Assembly (NCBI GenBank): GCA_021030905.1 | Contig: JAGFMI010000020.1 | Location: 670,437-734,436 of the forward strand | Direction: 5' to 3' | Length of the DNA: 64,000 bases | Origin: Pyrenula massariospora | Lineage: Eukaryota > Ascomycota > Eurotiomycetes > Pyrenulales > Pyrenulaceae | Part shown: positions 35,467 through 47,981 of the stretch, piece by piece | Numbering within the stretch: the first letter of the stretch is position 1 | Layout of the letters: every line of letters starts with the position of its first letter | Notes under the pieces: model-generated | Database searches by the model: none | What the model was told of the DNA's origin: nothing | Seen by the model: the letters and a program-made list of their open reading frames with translations, nothing else | Made by a program: the position numbers and the translations under genes

Positions 35467-36419
35467 ATGAAGGTTGAACAAGAATCAAGATCCATACGGC
35501 ATCTCTTCTCATTGCTAAATTTGGAAAACTAGATTGTATCAATATAACGAAATACCGACGTGACAAACATGACCACTGCACTAACGTGTTATAACTGTTC
35601 GTGCCCTCGATTTGAGACCCCTTGAATGTTGTAACTCGAAGTTCTAGATTTGGGGCCGACGAATATCGTAACTGTGGTACAAAACTACCTAGCTGCTGTA
35701 ACAATTGCAAGTGATGATGGGCAGGCCGTGATTTAAGGCCCTGGAAAGCCAAGTAAGACGTGCTTAAGATTGTGGGAGCTACCGCAGCTCGGGGTCGGCT
35801 ACCAGAAATCATGGCCAATCCGGTCAACAGCAGGCGCCCGCCACACTGAACATTGGATCGGCCGCGACTCCTGCCACTCAGCCTCGTAGGGACGTGCTCT
35901 CGGAGACTCTCCGCCAAGCCGTGGACAGCTCGCCTCCCTCTGGTCGACGCTGACAACAACAAAGATATGTGGTTTGCCTCGAAAGTGGTTCGAAGCACAG
36001 ACTTTCGAGGGCTGTTGGAGCTGGTTGGATATCTAGAGATGGCCATCACGGGACGGGTCACCCCCCGGGAGCTGTGTAACGTGACTCCACGATCTCTCCA
36101 CGCCGAGCGACGCCTCCCGCTGTGGGGTAACTAACCATGACTCCAAAGCCCCCTCGCCCGTGAATCTCTCCCCCACCGCTGATCCGCCCCAACATCTCTA
36201 TCTCTCTGCCTCCCTCCCTCGCCCTCTTTCTTGCTCAAATCTAAGATTGACTACCTGTCCTTTGCTCAGACTACTTCGTTTCTGCACGTACCTCTGCCCC
36301 TCAAATTGTTATGGATCCGTGAGACTCATAGTGAGAGCAATGTCCTGTTACAAACGCTTGCGGAACCTACATGCTGCAACTCCCCCGCCTGATCTCGTGC
36401 CCCGAGTTGTTGGCCGCCT
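35467..36419. other. Intergenic region, promoter of the MFS gene
   Basis: About 0.95 kb. A long minus-strand frame from 36061 into the preceding gene has no family match and is treated as a shadow. Bases 36150-36290 are pyrimidine-rich, as expected just upstream of a fungal gene. Confidence 0.45.
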
Positions 36420-38388
36420 ATGGCGAAAGGGCAGGTCGGTCCCAAGCTTCCGGCACAGCAATTGCTAATCCTAGGTACAAGGAGTATCCCTTTCTTTCAC
36501 ACCGGGCACTGACCAGATTTGTTAGCAATATGTCGATTCGCCGAGCCAGGTTCCTCTACTCGCTTCCTACGGCATCTTGATTCGCTGACCGTCACTAGTT
36601 GCCTTTTCTTCCGTATATCCCTACCTCGTGAGCAAATTAGACCTGATTTGTGAAATAAACCACTAAGAGTCACAGCCTGAAATGATAGAGTCGTTCAACG
36701 TTCCCAAGAAACAAGTAGCATGGTGGGCCGGTCTGACGTCTGCTGTCTTCTCTCTGTCCCAAGGATTGACTGGTGTATCATGGGGAGCTGCCTCTGATCG
36801 ATTTGGGCGAAAGCCAGTCATTATCGTCGGCTTGACATTCACCATGTTGATGGCCATCTTTTTCGGCTTCTCACGATCCTTGACCTGGGCACTAGTAGCA
36901 AGAGCGCTACAAGGAGCGTGCAACGGAAATGTTGGAATCATCAGGACGATGGTCGCGGAGATGGTACCCCAGAAAGAGTTACAACCTCGTGCATTCAGTA
37001 TCATGCCTCTGGTTTGGACTATCGGCTCCATCTTTGGTCCTGCACTTGGCGGCGGACTTGCCAATCCAGCAGCCCATCATCCAAAGATCTTTGGCAAGAA
37101 CAAGTTTTTTCTCAAATTCCCTTTTGCTCTACCAAATATTGTCGCAAGCATTTTCTTCTTGGCCGGACTGGCGACCGGAATATTGTTCCTTCGCGAAACG
37201 CTTGAATCACGGATGCATCGTAAAGACTATGGGTTGAGGCTCGGAAATCTCATCGCCCAGGGCTGTTGGCGAAGGCAATATCGTGACGACCGGATCGAGG
37301 ACGAAGACGAGGCAAATCCGTTTCTTGCGGATGGGCAGAGCAGTGCCTTGTCTAGCCCCGTAGCAAAAAGAGACCCCAAACCGTTGTCAAAAAAGATCAA
37401 TTACAGGGATGTTTTTTCGCCGCAGTCCAACATCAATCTGGCGGTATATACGTTACTCGCTATGCATTCTGTGGCATATGACCAACTGCTGCCCATCTTT
37501 ATGCACTATCCAACACAGTCAATCTCGGACCCGGAGGTACAGCTACCCTTCAAATTTGCTGGAGGATTCGGTATCGATTCCGATCGGGTTGGACTCCTCT
37601 TCATGCTTTACGGCATCTTCGGCATGTTCATTCAATTTCTCGTCTTTCCGCCACTTGCACGTAAATATGGTGTTTTAAATTGTCTTCGAGCGTGTGGTAT
37701 CACGTTCCCAATCATCTACATCCTCACCCCATATACTGCTCTCTTCTCATCGACCTGGGCGAAGGAAGTAGCCGTATTTGCTCTCATGCTCTGCAAATGC
37801 TGGACAGTCATATTCGCATTTCCATGTTCGACCATCTTGCTTACAAACTCAGCCGCCAGTCTTAGGATTCTTGGTACTCTCAACGGTGTCGCGACAAGCG
37901 TATCAGCATTCGGGAGAGCAGCTGGGCCCGCGCTCGCTGGCGCAACATTCAGTGGAGGGGTCAAAGTTGGATACGTTATTACTCCCTGGTGGACATTGGC
38001 TGGTGTCTCGGTGGTTGCTCTAGTACCAATGTTCTGGCTGAAAGAAATGGAAGGCTTTGCTGCCGAACCAGACAGCGGAGATGCTTCTGACGACGAAGAA
38101 GAGAGCGCTATACCGATTCCTCCATCGCAAGATCGTCAAGTTAAGGCGAGCCGAGGTTCAAACGATGAGGCAATAGAAGATGATGAGGATTTTAGCTCTG
38201 AAACACTGTCGCCTATAGCGACCAGACAGGGTAGAAACAACGGGAAGACTGTCAAAGGCATGGAACGACGGATGTCCAGTCCGATTGGTATGGGTGACGG
38301 GATTGGGCCAGGCAGTGCCCGGCGTTATAGCAACAAATTGGGAACAACGAGAAGCGGACTTGGGACTGGTGGCTCGACATATCATTGA
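36420..38388 (+). CDS. Major facilitator superfamily transporter (YCR023C/ZIFL-like)
   Basis: Integral membrane transporter of the DHA-type MFS. Exons 36420-36474, 36526-36549, 36599-36627 and 36676-38388 give 606 residues. Three introns of 48-51 bp sit in the first 108 coding bases; joined, they read MAKGQVGPKLPAQQ, then ICRFAEPVAFSSVYPYLPEM, the strongly conserved start of this family, so exon choice is secure. The MFS loop signature is intact (SDRFGRKP), followed by RALQGACNGNVGI and the family stretches FSIMPLVWTIGSIFGPALGG and KFPFALPN. A charged central loop splits the two six-helix halves. The C-terminal ~120 residues are acidic and Ser-rich, likely a cytosolic regulatory tail. Relatives export organic cations or metal chelates; the substrate cannot be told from sequence. 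Confidence 0.93.
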
Positions 38389-38697
38389 GATATAATGGAC
38401 GGTTCGCGGATTAGACTGGGCATTAAATCGGCTGGAAGAATGGACCTAAAGCATCATCAACGGATTGGGCAATAGATTTGGGATTGTTTTGCTAGCAGAC
38501 CTTGGAAAGAAAGATAACATTTCGCTTAATGTAGCCCTCATCTCGCGATTTTCGTGGCTTTTCCAACCCTGGATGGTGACGCAGTGTCATGAGATCCTGT
38601 GTTCGAGAGAAGATCGAAGAGTTAGGCAAGTCGCAACAATCATTATTAATGTATGACATGATTTACTCAATGAGCTTTGTTGACTAGACCGTCTGAA
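38389..38697. other. Convergent 3' spacer
   Basis: About 0.3 kb between the ends of two convergent genes. AT-rich; expected to hold both 3' untranslated regions. No other feature seen. Confidence 0.45.
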
Positions 38698-41004
38698 TCA
38701 TTTTAGAAGTGCTGCTGCTGCCCGTATTTTACCATTGATGACATGACTCCATCGTCCAGCGTTAGTCGCATTGCCATCCTCAAAAGACTCCACAAGGCCA
38801 GGAAACGTCGCCCCAGCATATCCTGTCCATCGTCCTGGTGCAAACACGACGTGCTTGAACCAGGATCTATTATCAAGTCCTTCTGGATGTAGAAAGACTC
38901 TCTCCAGGCTTCTGTACTTTGCATTCGCCTTCTTCACTTCGTAGAATAGCTTGACCTTCTCCCACCATTTCCACCACGGGATATCGTCCTTCAATCGAGA
39001 CGATAGCTCAGTGGTGTACGCGTCGAAAGCGGTGGCCGCCTTTTGAAACTTGACGATAGATTTCTCGAGAGCCTTGAAGGAGAATGAGAACGATGATTCT
39101 TCAGCAACCGCTTTCACTCGCTCAAGGTATTCCTCAAGGCCATATCCGTACGCTGTAGCGTTCAATGGGATAATTGGAGTTTCAGCGAGGTCAGCAGCAA
39201 TCAAAGCCATGACCTTGGCAATTGTTGTGTGATATTGCCAGCTTGGATCACCAAATTTCTCCATCCAGTGAAAACTATCGTAGTTAGAGTGATAATGGTA
39301 GATCGCATCATTTTCCCCAGTTTCAAAGCCTAAATCAACTGAAGAAATTCCGGCAAAATCCTGGAACGCTGTAAAATCACTTCCAGATCCCATAGTTCTA
39401 ATGAAGCCGCTCCAAGTATCGCGAACGGTCTGTCCGGGAACGGTCTGGTTGGGAGATTGGACGAGGCTTGTTGCTTTATAGATGGCCGCATTCAATAGCG
39501 GAGATGCAGCCGTTTTGAAGCTTCCGCCTCTCGCGCCGACATCGACGTTAAGGTATGCAAAGGTCGAGGCCTTTAGCCATGGAACATATTCCTCAACCCA
39601 CTCTGTCGAGCCCACGAGCCCATATTCCTCGCCGTCCCAGCTTGCAAAGACAATTGTCCGATGCGGTTTCCAACCTTGCTCGAGCGCCTTCCCAAACGAT
39701 CGTATGACCTCATTAATGGCGGCAGAGCCCGAATTTGGATCTCCAGCACCTCCAGCAATCCAGGCATCGCGGTGATTGCCGAGTACAATGACCTCGTCAG
39801 GGAGCGTACCGTTGATAACTCCAATCACGTTCCATAAAGGATTGGTCACATATTCTTGCTCATTCACCAGATTTAAAGTGAGCTTTGAAGGACCAATATT
39901 GTATTTTATCCCTTTGTACTCAAGTCCACCTCCTTCCCATCTCTCGCCAAAACTTGATGCGCTGGGGCCAACCCCGTTTAGAGCTTTGAGAAGAGGCAAA
40001 GCATCGGCGTAGGATATCGGCAAGGAAGGAATGGATGGAATGGAGAAAGTCTCGGCGCGAGGAACACCAGGCTTGGAAGGGTAGCCTGGAGTCGTCGGAT
40101 CACCAGGTAAGATACCTGATGTAACAGCTTAGCAAAGGTCAGCAAAGAATTCAGTACACGTACTGAGAAATTGCACACTGCCTCTTTGGACACTGCTGGG
40201 ATTACGGGCGGGTCCATCTGGATACGTTTTGTAGCCATTTAGCTCGGTGGTATTGCCATCCTCTTGCGGATCAGTGTAGATAACCATGCCAATCATTCCT
40301 AGCTCCTCCGCTCGTTTGACCTTGAGACCGCGAAAAATTCCGCCATATTTTGCTAGCGCAATCTTGCCTTCCAATGTTACGTTTGCCGCCCGGAGATCTT
40401 CAAAATCTTGGTAAGTACCGAAGTTGACGTACACATATTCACCGGTGACATTGCCGCTCGCAGAGTAGCCATGGAAAGTTGGAACACTGTTTATAAGGCC
40501 GGTAGTGGAATCCTCCTCTAGAACGTCTTCTTTCAAGCTGCATTCATATTCGACCTTTTCGCCATCCAGCAAAGCGAGACGATGGTCGACAGGGTAGTTG
40601 ATGTAGACATCGTATGAGGCAATAGAAGATTTGACGCCGAACTCTTCCCATTTCTCGCGCGTGTAGATAGCTTGGCTAAGGTTTTTTCCCGCGAGATGTG
40701 GGCCCGCCGTGTAGTACTGGCTCCATTCTCGCGCCTTTTCCTCAGATGGTGTTTTGAGGATGATATCTTGAAGATCTTCGTAGGAAACTCCTTGTGAATT
40801 AGGCCATGATTTCGGATATGGCGTTGACCATGGAAGGTACTGTCGATGGGGGAAGGGTATGAGGAAAAGGAGCACGACGACAATCACCGCGGTTGAGAGT
40901 AGGATTGTACAGAAGCGCCGAAGTGTCGAATGAGGGTATCGTGGACGCCGCGGTTCAACCTGGACGACGGCAAGCAGAGGCGTCCGCTCGCTCGCCATTG
41001 CCAT
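38698..41004 (-). CDS. M28B peptidase, glutamate carboxypeptidase II/transferrin-receptor-like
   Basis: Zinc aminopeptidase or carboxypeptidase of the M28 family. Exons 38698-40115 and 40164-41004 give 752 residues, the usual length for this type II membrane group. A basic cytosolic start precedes one membrane helix at about 31-51 (CTILLSTAVIVVVLLFLIPF). A protease-associated domain includes YVYVNFGTYQDFEDL and GKIALAKYGG. The co-catalytic zinc site is complete: GNHRDAW (His, Asp), DPNSGSAA, WDGEEYG (Glu-Glu) and a late HYHSNYDS (His). A helical dimerisation-like domain forms the end. Several N-glycosylation sequons lie in the lumenal part. The location is likely vacuole, endosome or plasma membrane. 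The first ATG on the strand is at 41004 with a second at 40998; either could be used. Confidence 0.94.
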
Positions 41005-41847
41005 CAAAATTATCGTCACTGACAGCTTGTTGAGGAGCTGAAAGTCATCTACAGCAGACGCAAATCCAACTGCCTTTCACGTTGTAGGGTAGGGCCATGA
41101 TCTGCAACGACTGACATCACTGAGAGCGGAGCAGGCCACTTGCAGCCTTTGTTCACCCAGGCTCCCCTAACTGTCCCCTTATTGTCCCAGAATTACAGTT
41201 AAGGCTCAATACAAGCATCAAAGGCTTCCCACTGAGTGCTCTTCTTAAAGATCAAAGAAAACTTTGTAGAATAGCAGCGGCCTCTGTTCCAAAGTCTGAG
41301 ATCTTTAAATATATATCCGTGAAGGCCTCGAGCTATTAAGCCTCTAAAAGGACTTACAGGATACACAATAAGGTAGTTGCTTGTTTCTAAGGCTTACTTC
41401 ACACCTGCAGCTTCAGCGTCGCCATAACATTGTCCCGAAGATTGGACATCACGCATCTAAATCCTTGCGGGCTTCCTATAACAGTTATTCAAAATGAGAC
41501 AACGTTTACCGAAATTAACCCCTCTGCCAATATGCGCAGTAATTCCCGGGCAGAGGCACCTGATTGCCATCTCCAATGAAGCAGGCTTTCCATATCGACG
41601 AGCGGAAAAAATTTCTCGAAGAGATCGGAGACATTAGTTCTAAAGACAACCGAAAAGTATACCTTTCGAGCATAGTGAAAAGACATTTAATGCTATGAGA
41701 GGCACAAACTTGAGGGACCCGAAGATGACAATCTTCCGTCCGTCGAAGGGATACTAGAGGTTCATAAAGCCTTGACATCTTCCTTAGGAAAACGACAAAT
41801 GAAGCACGCAACTATTACTGCCTGGATGCAGCTTGGCGTCTTTGAAG
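41005..41847. promoter_or_regulatory. Divergent upstream region, M28 peptidase and GH43-like gene
   Basis: About 0.84 kb between genes read apart. It must contain both promoters. No exon, RNA gene or repeat was recognised. Confidence 0.4.
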
Positions 41848-43374
41848 ATGTTCGCAACTTACGCGTTTCTGACCGCGCTTCAAAGTGTTACAATATCAGC
41901 TATTGGGGCTCCGACCACCATTGAATCGACTGGTAATCCAATCATTGCCGATGGATCCTACTACTCAGCGGATCCAGCACCGCTGGTCGTCAATGACACG
42001 TTGTACATTTTGTCAGACCGCGACGAGGCGGCAGTGAATCAAAATGCCTTTGTCATCAACGAATGGCAAATCTTGCTCTCGAAGTCACCTAGCCCGTCAG
42101 GAGGGCAATGGACATTCTATCCTGATCTTGCTCGTCCTGACGATATTTTCTCCTGGGCTAGCCCTGGAACTGCCTACGCGGCACAGATTGTTCAGGGAAC
42201 CAATGGAAAATTCTATCTATACGCCCCCGTCACACAATCAAATTCGCCCAATGCTGATCCATTTGCTATTGGCGTTGCAGTCGCCGATTCTCCTCTCGGA
42301 CCGTACAAAGACGCTCATCCTGCTGGACCAATCTTGTCACAGTCTGTTCCCGCGCCCGGTAACAACATTCAGAATATTGATCCTACCGTCCTTGTGGACG
42401 ACGATGGCAAGATTTATATATACTGGGGAACTTTTGGCCAACTTAGGGGCTCTCAACTGTCAGCAGACATGATCACACCTGTTGGATCAGTGACGGCCGT
42501 TTCCAGCTTGACTGGTTATTTTGAAGCTCCTTGGATTATGAAGCGCAAGAACACGTATTATATGCTTTTTGCTGCCAATAACGCAGGCCCAACATCTCCA
42601 TGTACTCCTACGTCGTATCACGCCTGCATCGCCTACGGGACGGCTGCATCACCATTAGGCCCCTGGACATTCCGCGATGTAATTCTCGGAATTGTGTCTT
42701 CCACAACCTCTCATTCCGGCGCGGTCGAATTCAATGGGCAATGGTATCTAGTTTATCACACAGTAGACGCATCAGGCGGAGGTAATTTTCGCCGCAGTGT
42801 TGCCTTTGACGTCCTTACGTGGGATGATAGCAAATCTCCGCCGTTGATCAACAGGATAACTCAGACCAAACGACCGCAGCCTTCTTCATCACCCACCCGC
42901 AACATTGCCCCAAGAGCGAAAGCCAGCTCGGTCAATGGTACTCCAATACAGTACTGGGTCGAATCTCTCCATGACACTAAAATCCCTGCTAATCCACTAC
43001 CACCAGAATACTGGTCCTCCTATACTGGTGACTCCTCTCCGCAGAAAAGCACCCTGGTGTACACATGGAACAATACGGTTACCTTGGACGGTGTACGCAT
43101 GGTATTGTTCGCCGATCAGCCTGCTGGGTCAAATATAGGCGTCCCGCCTCCTGCAGATTGGTATGTTGAGTATTCTGATGCGTCGGGATCTTGGGTGAAG
43201 GTTGTCAACTCTTCGACATTTCCAGTTGCGGTGACAGACGATCCTGGCGAAGTTCGATTCTCTCAGATAAAGACAAGTTCGATCCGTGCCATCATTACCG
43301 CATCGGGGAGTGGAGGGAAGTTCGGAGGAGTCGGTGTGAAGGAATGGGAGGCAAATGCACCGACTGCGTCATAA
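41848..43374 (+). CDS. Secreted glycoside hydrolase, GH43-like
   Basis: Probable secreted beta-xylosidase or arabinanase. Intronless, 508 residues from ATG 41848; a TTG extension upstream is not used. Residues 1-20 form a signal peptide ending SAIGA. The five-bladed propeller shows the three family acids in order: Asp in SADPAPLV (general base), Asp in IDPTVLVDDDGKIYIYWG (pKa modulator) and Glu in GYFEAPWIMKRKNTYYMLF (general acid). A His in SHSGAVEF is also typical. The C-terminal ~150 residues (from about 350) form a separate beta-rich domain with WNNTVTLDGVRMVLFAD, resembling carbohydrate-binding or F5/8-type sandwiches. Plant cell-wall arabinoxylan is the likely target by family. This is the last clearly metabolic gene before the subtelomere. 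Confidence 0.92.
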   Translation: MFATYAFLTALQSVTISAIGAPTTIESTGNPIIADGSYYSADPAPLVVNDTLYILSDRDEAAVNQNAFVINEWQILLSKSPSPSGGQWTFYPDLARPDDIFSWASPGTAYAAQIVQGTNGKFYLYAPVTQSNSPNADPFAIGVAVADSPLGPYKDAHPAGPILSQSVPAPGNNIQNIDPTVLVDDDGKIYIYWGTFGQLRGSQLSADMITPVGSVTAVSSLTGYFEAPWIMKRKNTYYMLFAANNAGPTSPCTPTSYHACIAYGTAASPLGPWTFRDVILGIVSSTTSHSGAVEFNGQWYLVYHTVDASGGGNFRRSVAFDVLTWDDSKSPPLINRITQTKRPQPSSSPTRNIAPRAKASSVNGTPIQYWVESLHDTKIPANPLPPEYWSSYTGDSSPQKSTLVYTWNNTVTLDGVRMVLFADQPAGSNIGVPPPADWYVEYSDASGSWVKVVNSSTFPVAVTDDPGEVRFSQIKTSSIRAIITASGSGGKFGGVGVKEWEANAPTAS

Positions 43375-44396
43375 AATAATATTTGTCCTTTAAAAGACTT
43401 CGGACGTTAACGCAAAATTTCTAGGTGGCGTTGCTGGATCTTTCACTCCTTCAATATCGCTACGCTGTGGTGATTGTGTTCCTCTCTCAGGGGATAAGAA
43501 AGTTACGGCAAGCTCTATACACATCAGCGCCGCTCACCGGTATCATCAGAATACCTCTCTCCTAATCAAGAAGACTAAATCTACGCATTTGTCGCTAAAA
43601 AGCTCGCTTGAAATTAATAATGCTTGTATGGCTCATCGCCGCTTGCTTCGGCCGATGTCTATTATGTCTTTATAGGGTGTATTAGCTTACAAAACTATCC
43701 ATTTGGACACCTTGTCCAGTATTCTGAAACAACATTTTAGGAAATGTTTACGTATCCATTCAAAGTATCTGCAGAATTTCCGTGTAGTTTCTATTGTTCA
43801 CCTTGACTTTGCTGCGGTGAACAACACCTTCTGGTCGCCCGACTCCATGTAGATCTTTATCGACCTTTGTCGGGATTTCCACAATCAATAAACTTGCCCA
43901 ACTATCGATAGGATAGATTTCTAAAAGGGCGTGAGTAGGCTATACGTAAGGTATTGAGTTGCTCGTTGGTTAGCGGCTAATTATGATTAATTGATGAAGA
44001 AAGTTGACTGCTAATTATATTCAGATACCTTTTCCTCGTTTGACAAGTTGGCAAAATAAGATTAAAATATGTATCACGAGGAGAGGATGTTGGTTTATCA
44101 CCCAACATTCCCTAACGCCGCTATTCTAAAATAGTATTGTTGCGGCCTATCAATTATAATCAACACATTCACTCCATATCCACACTACACCTACAGCGAG
44201 GTGGTATTGCTAGCGTAGCACAATTGCACTCACTACCAATGCGGTAGTTTCTGAGAGGAGCCGAAAGTCTTAGTATACCTACAGCAACTCCGATAAATCA
44301 ACTCATAATACTCTAGGCAGAATATTAGGTATGAGCTATACTGATGAGTCCTGATCAGCCCAGGAGGTCGCGAAGATACTTGCTGGTTAGTAATCT
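43375..44396. other. AT-rich intergenic region at the start of the subtelomere
   Basis: About 1 kb, AT-rich (notably 43900-44170), no coding exon recognised. It separates the ordinary metabolic region from the helicase/NLR region. Confidence 0.5.
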
Positions 44397-47300
44397 TTAA
44401 CAAAGAGGGGAATAGCGATAGATTACTTCGAGTCGAGCCTGAGAAAAATCCTTCCTATTAGGCGAGCCATTGCTCAGAGTCAAATCTGCAAGGTCCCTCT
44501 TCTTCTCCTGCAGTGCCAAAACGTTCTATATGACATTGTTAGTTAAAGCGATCATTACACGATTGACTTTGAGATTGATTTAGTTCAATAGGTGAGCACA
44601 TTGTAGGCACCACTTACCTCTTCGAAAGAGTCGCGTATGACAAATCGCACAGTCTTTACTTCCTTTGCCTGGCCGATGCGATGGATTCGGTCAAGTGCTT
44701 GCTCTTCAATAGCGGGATTGAATTGGGGCTCCATGATGTATGCCCTACATGCCGAAGTTAATGTTAATCTGGGCACCATTAGCTTCCCAACCAAATAAGT
44801 CGAGGGGAAAGAGCGGCTTCACCCTGTGCCTCCGCAAGAGATGGAAATGAGGAACACCCGACACGAGGCGTCACTCTCAAATTGCTTAAGCGCTTCAGAT
44901 CTCTTTTGAGACGACAGAGTCCCGTCAAAGCGAGCGCAATTGAAACCGCGAGCGCTCAATTGGGCCTGCGCAAGGTCCAGAGTTTTTGTCCAACATGAGA
45001 AGACAAGGCTAGGCCATGGTTAAAGATGACTTACTATTGTACCTGGTCAACTACTCACCATTTTTGATCCGGCCGTAGCTGCTGTATATCGGTAACCAGA
45101 GCCATTATTTTTGTAGACGATCTCGGAGGAACACTAATGAAAGGAGAATCAGTACGGCCAAGATGAGCCGTCGGATGACTTCGGCTGGAGCAATTCTGTT
45201 CGAGATGGTTGCAGACTTTAAAGCAATTTGGCAAGTCCAAATTTGCTTCTGCGCAAGAACTGCAAAAAAGGTTTCGGTCCTGCGTGATGAACGGATGATC
45301 GGTTGTGTCAGCGACCGTTCCTAACGAGTCGACCGGCGCGCTGGATACATCGACCGTGCATCTGCAACAGAACGCAAGGTTAGCGTCTTGTAGTAGCTCA
45401 AATGTGCTTTGAGCTATCTCTACGGTCCAAGGGCCGGGACTTTCAGTGGCCAATGGCGACATCTGGTCCATGTAATGGTTGAGACCATGATTACAGATGA
45501 GCCGCAGGTTATTGATCCAACGCAAAGTATTCAAGAAGGAGCCTGATAAAGACATGAGATCCCCGTTGGAGCGCTTGTCGTGTAGGGGTCGCTTGACTTG
45601 CTCGTAATATTGCCTTTCTGCATCGTCGAAATTTAAGTATTGAATGACATCGACTCTTCGAGGAAGCTCGATTGCTGTCTTTGGCCGACGTAGAGTGATG
45701 TAGTTAACTAATATCTTGAGTGTTGCTAAGGCACAAGGATCGCCTTTTGCTCTCCATGCTCGTGTGATGTGACGGTCAAATGTTTTGAGGTCATCGAAAG
45801 GATATATGTTAATAAATTTGAAAAGACTGAAGATGTCTCGAAGTGTGTTTTGGACTGGAGTCCCAGTCACAGCCCAACGTCGAGACGCATCCAGATCGTA
45901 TATACTTCTAGCCAAGGACCGATCGGGGTTACGCATTAGGTGCGCTTGAGAGATCAGCAATGAATTCCGATCTCGGTACAAGAGACTGAAGCCGCTATAC
46001 CTTCGTCCACGACGACTCTTCGCCATCTAATGGAATAGAGACTGCTGGGTTCCCCTGCTGCTTTAGAAGTTCTCCATTCCTTAGATACGAGAGAACACGA
46101 AGTTATTAATACGTCCAGATTGCGAACCCCAGCGAATATTCTGTTACGGGAAGGGCCATAGTAAACTTCGATCTTGAGTTGACCAGGTTTGACGTGACTA
46201 GAGATCGTCATTGAGTACATTGAGATTATCAGATACATGCAGGAGCTGTCAAACCTTCGGAACTGCTTTTGCCAGGTCGTCACAACTGTAAAATAGAACG
46301 TAAGAATCAATCATAGCTTGATAGGAATAGTACTTACGAGATGGTGGAACGACGATAAGCGTTGTGGCAACCTCAACCTTGCCAAGTTGAGAACGGACTT
46401 CCAAAATACCTTTTTGAGGGGATAGCCTAGAAGGCGTGAGAGGATCCGATGAAATCAAAGCTATGATATTTAGGGACTTTCCAAGACCTGGCGCGTCAGC
46501 AAGGACACCTCCACGAAATTCAGGAGGCGATCTCGATTCAATTACGCCCGTAATTGTATTATAGTAACTGTGAGGCAAATTATCAGTCGGGCCATGTTAC
46601 AAATTCTTTGCTGTCCCATTACCCTGTTTGCCCTTCTTCAGTCAAGGTTCTTTTCCAGATTAGAGATCTGGGACCCTCAAACTCCCAGCCTTCTTCTCTC
46701 TGTTTCATAAAGGATAAAGCCTGCAGTTGATGCCTAATGAGAGCTTAGCACGCTTAGCTCTAAGTCGTGTTCTGAGTCGTAGCACTGCCTGAAGATTGCC
46801 AATTACACGTACTTGTAAAGTTGGGTCTGCATCGATGGAGGAGTCTTCGCCTCGGACAAAGCCGCCTCACCTACGTGGGAAAAGAATACGTCAAGCGGAT
46901 TGGAGGCTTTGATCGCGATAGCAGAATGCGACCGGAGTGTTGGTAGAGAAAGCGTGTACTGAGTACCTTGATTTGGACGGCGAAGTCGATGTGGGTTATG
47001 ATATTCTACATTGCGGTCGCAATTTTGTGGATCTTGGAGATGAATTCCATTTGAATTGAGAATCCTGCCGATTGGTTCATAGGCTTCAATAACCCCATAG
47101 AGAATGCAGAAGCTCTCGTAGCAGTTGTTCCTCGAAGATTGTGTGCCATGATAGCTCCGCTTCGCACCTGACAAGGTCTTTTTGAGAGTCTTCGAGGCCC
47201 AGAATTGCAATTCGATTCGGGAATCCTTTTGCAGGTCATGGAGCAAGTTAATAAGTTTCGAATCTTCGACAGTTGCCCAACATCTCCCGTCACGGAATTG

Positions 47301-47539
47301 AAGAGTAGGAGAGCCAGGCGCTAGCTGTAGCGGAATGACCGCCGTTGACATTTCTGCTTGGTGGGCGAACGTGAATTTACACGGCATACCAACGATCTAC
47401 ACAAATTCAGCCTTTTAAATACCGAATTTATCGATGATGCATTGGGTTGAAAACTCACCATGCCAAAGCAAACATGTTGCGATGAATTCCCGGTTTTCTC
47501 GGCATTAAGCAGTGTTGAGAAGGCCTCTGTGGTAGCCAT
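44397..47539 (-). CDS. SNF2-family DNA-dependent ATPase, Rad5/HLTF-like
   Basis: DNA translocase of the SNF2 superfamily, expected in the nucleus. Ten exons: 44397-44525, 44618-44768, 44823-45008, 45059-45944, 46001-46197, 46255-46285, 46338-46567, 46623-46733, 46813-47396 and 47459-47539; 861 residues with frame kept at all nine joins. Motif I is GLGKS in GGVLADAPGLGKS (the usual DEMGLGKT is altered). Motif II is DEAH at 410-413, completed across an intron. Motif III is WAVTGTPVQN. After the insert the C-terminal lobe reads KCLVFSCWTKTLDLAQ, CGGTGLTLTSACRAYIMEPQ and DRIHRIGQ. Between the lobes, where Rad5-type proteins have a RING, there is only a Cys-rich piece (CCRC, FCSSC) that does not match a full RING. 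It lies head to head with the NLR at 47982. Confidence 0.9.
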
Positions 47540-47981
47540 CTCCAGCTCCAGCGCCAGCTGAGAAGGCAGCACTGGGCGTTACCTAGCCGAGATAGGACAA
47601 CGAGATTATCCTCTGACTATGCTGACATGGGCCCCTATGAGCACCTATAGGCACCTTCAATCAGTGCAGTCTGACGCGTTGAAAAGGATAGTGACTTGGC
47701 TAGATCAATATGATGGATGATTTTCCTGTATGTGAAAATTAAGTACCCGCGAAAGTGTGTAGAACGCGGGGGGCGCAGCATCGCCCGTGGCACATGCACC
47801 GCCGCATCGATTTTCTGGATGTGGACGAGGGGCTGTGTCGCAAGGATTCAGCCTTGTATTTGGGATCGAAGCATTCACCATTTTCTCTTCTTGTTCCTTG
47901 AGATCTCATGTATGCACACAGTGATCCTCGGATGCGGGAAGCAGGTGCGACGATTCCTATAGCGCTTGTCACACCATATAG
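47540..47981. promoter_or_regulatory. Bidirectional promoter, SNF2 gene and NLR
   Basis: 442 bp between the two start codons of divergently read genes. A short frame at 47717-47962 overlaps one on the other strand and is not called. The small spacing suggests shared control elements, but no specific site is evident. Confidence 0.5.

Noticed and set aside
35159-36061. 300-residue minus-strand frame behind the SNG1-like gene
   Set aside because: It partly lies opposite the charged tail of that gene and shows no family resemblance; judged a shadow frame.
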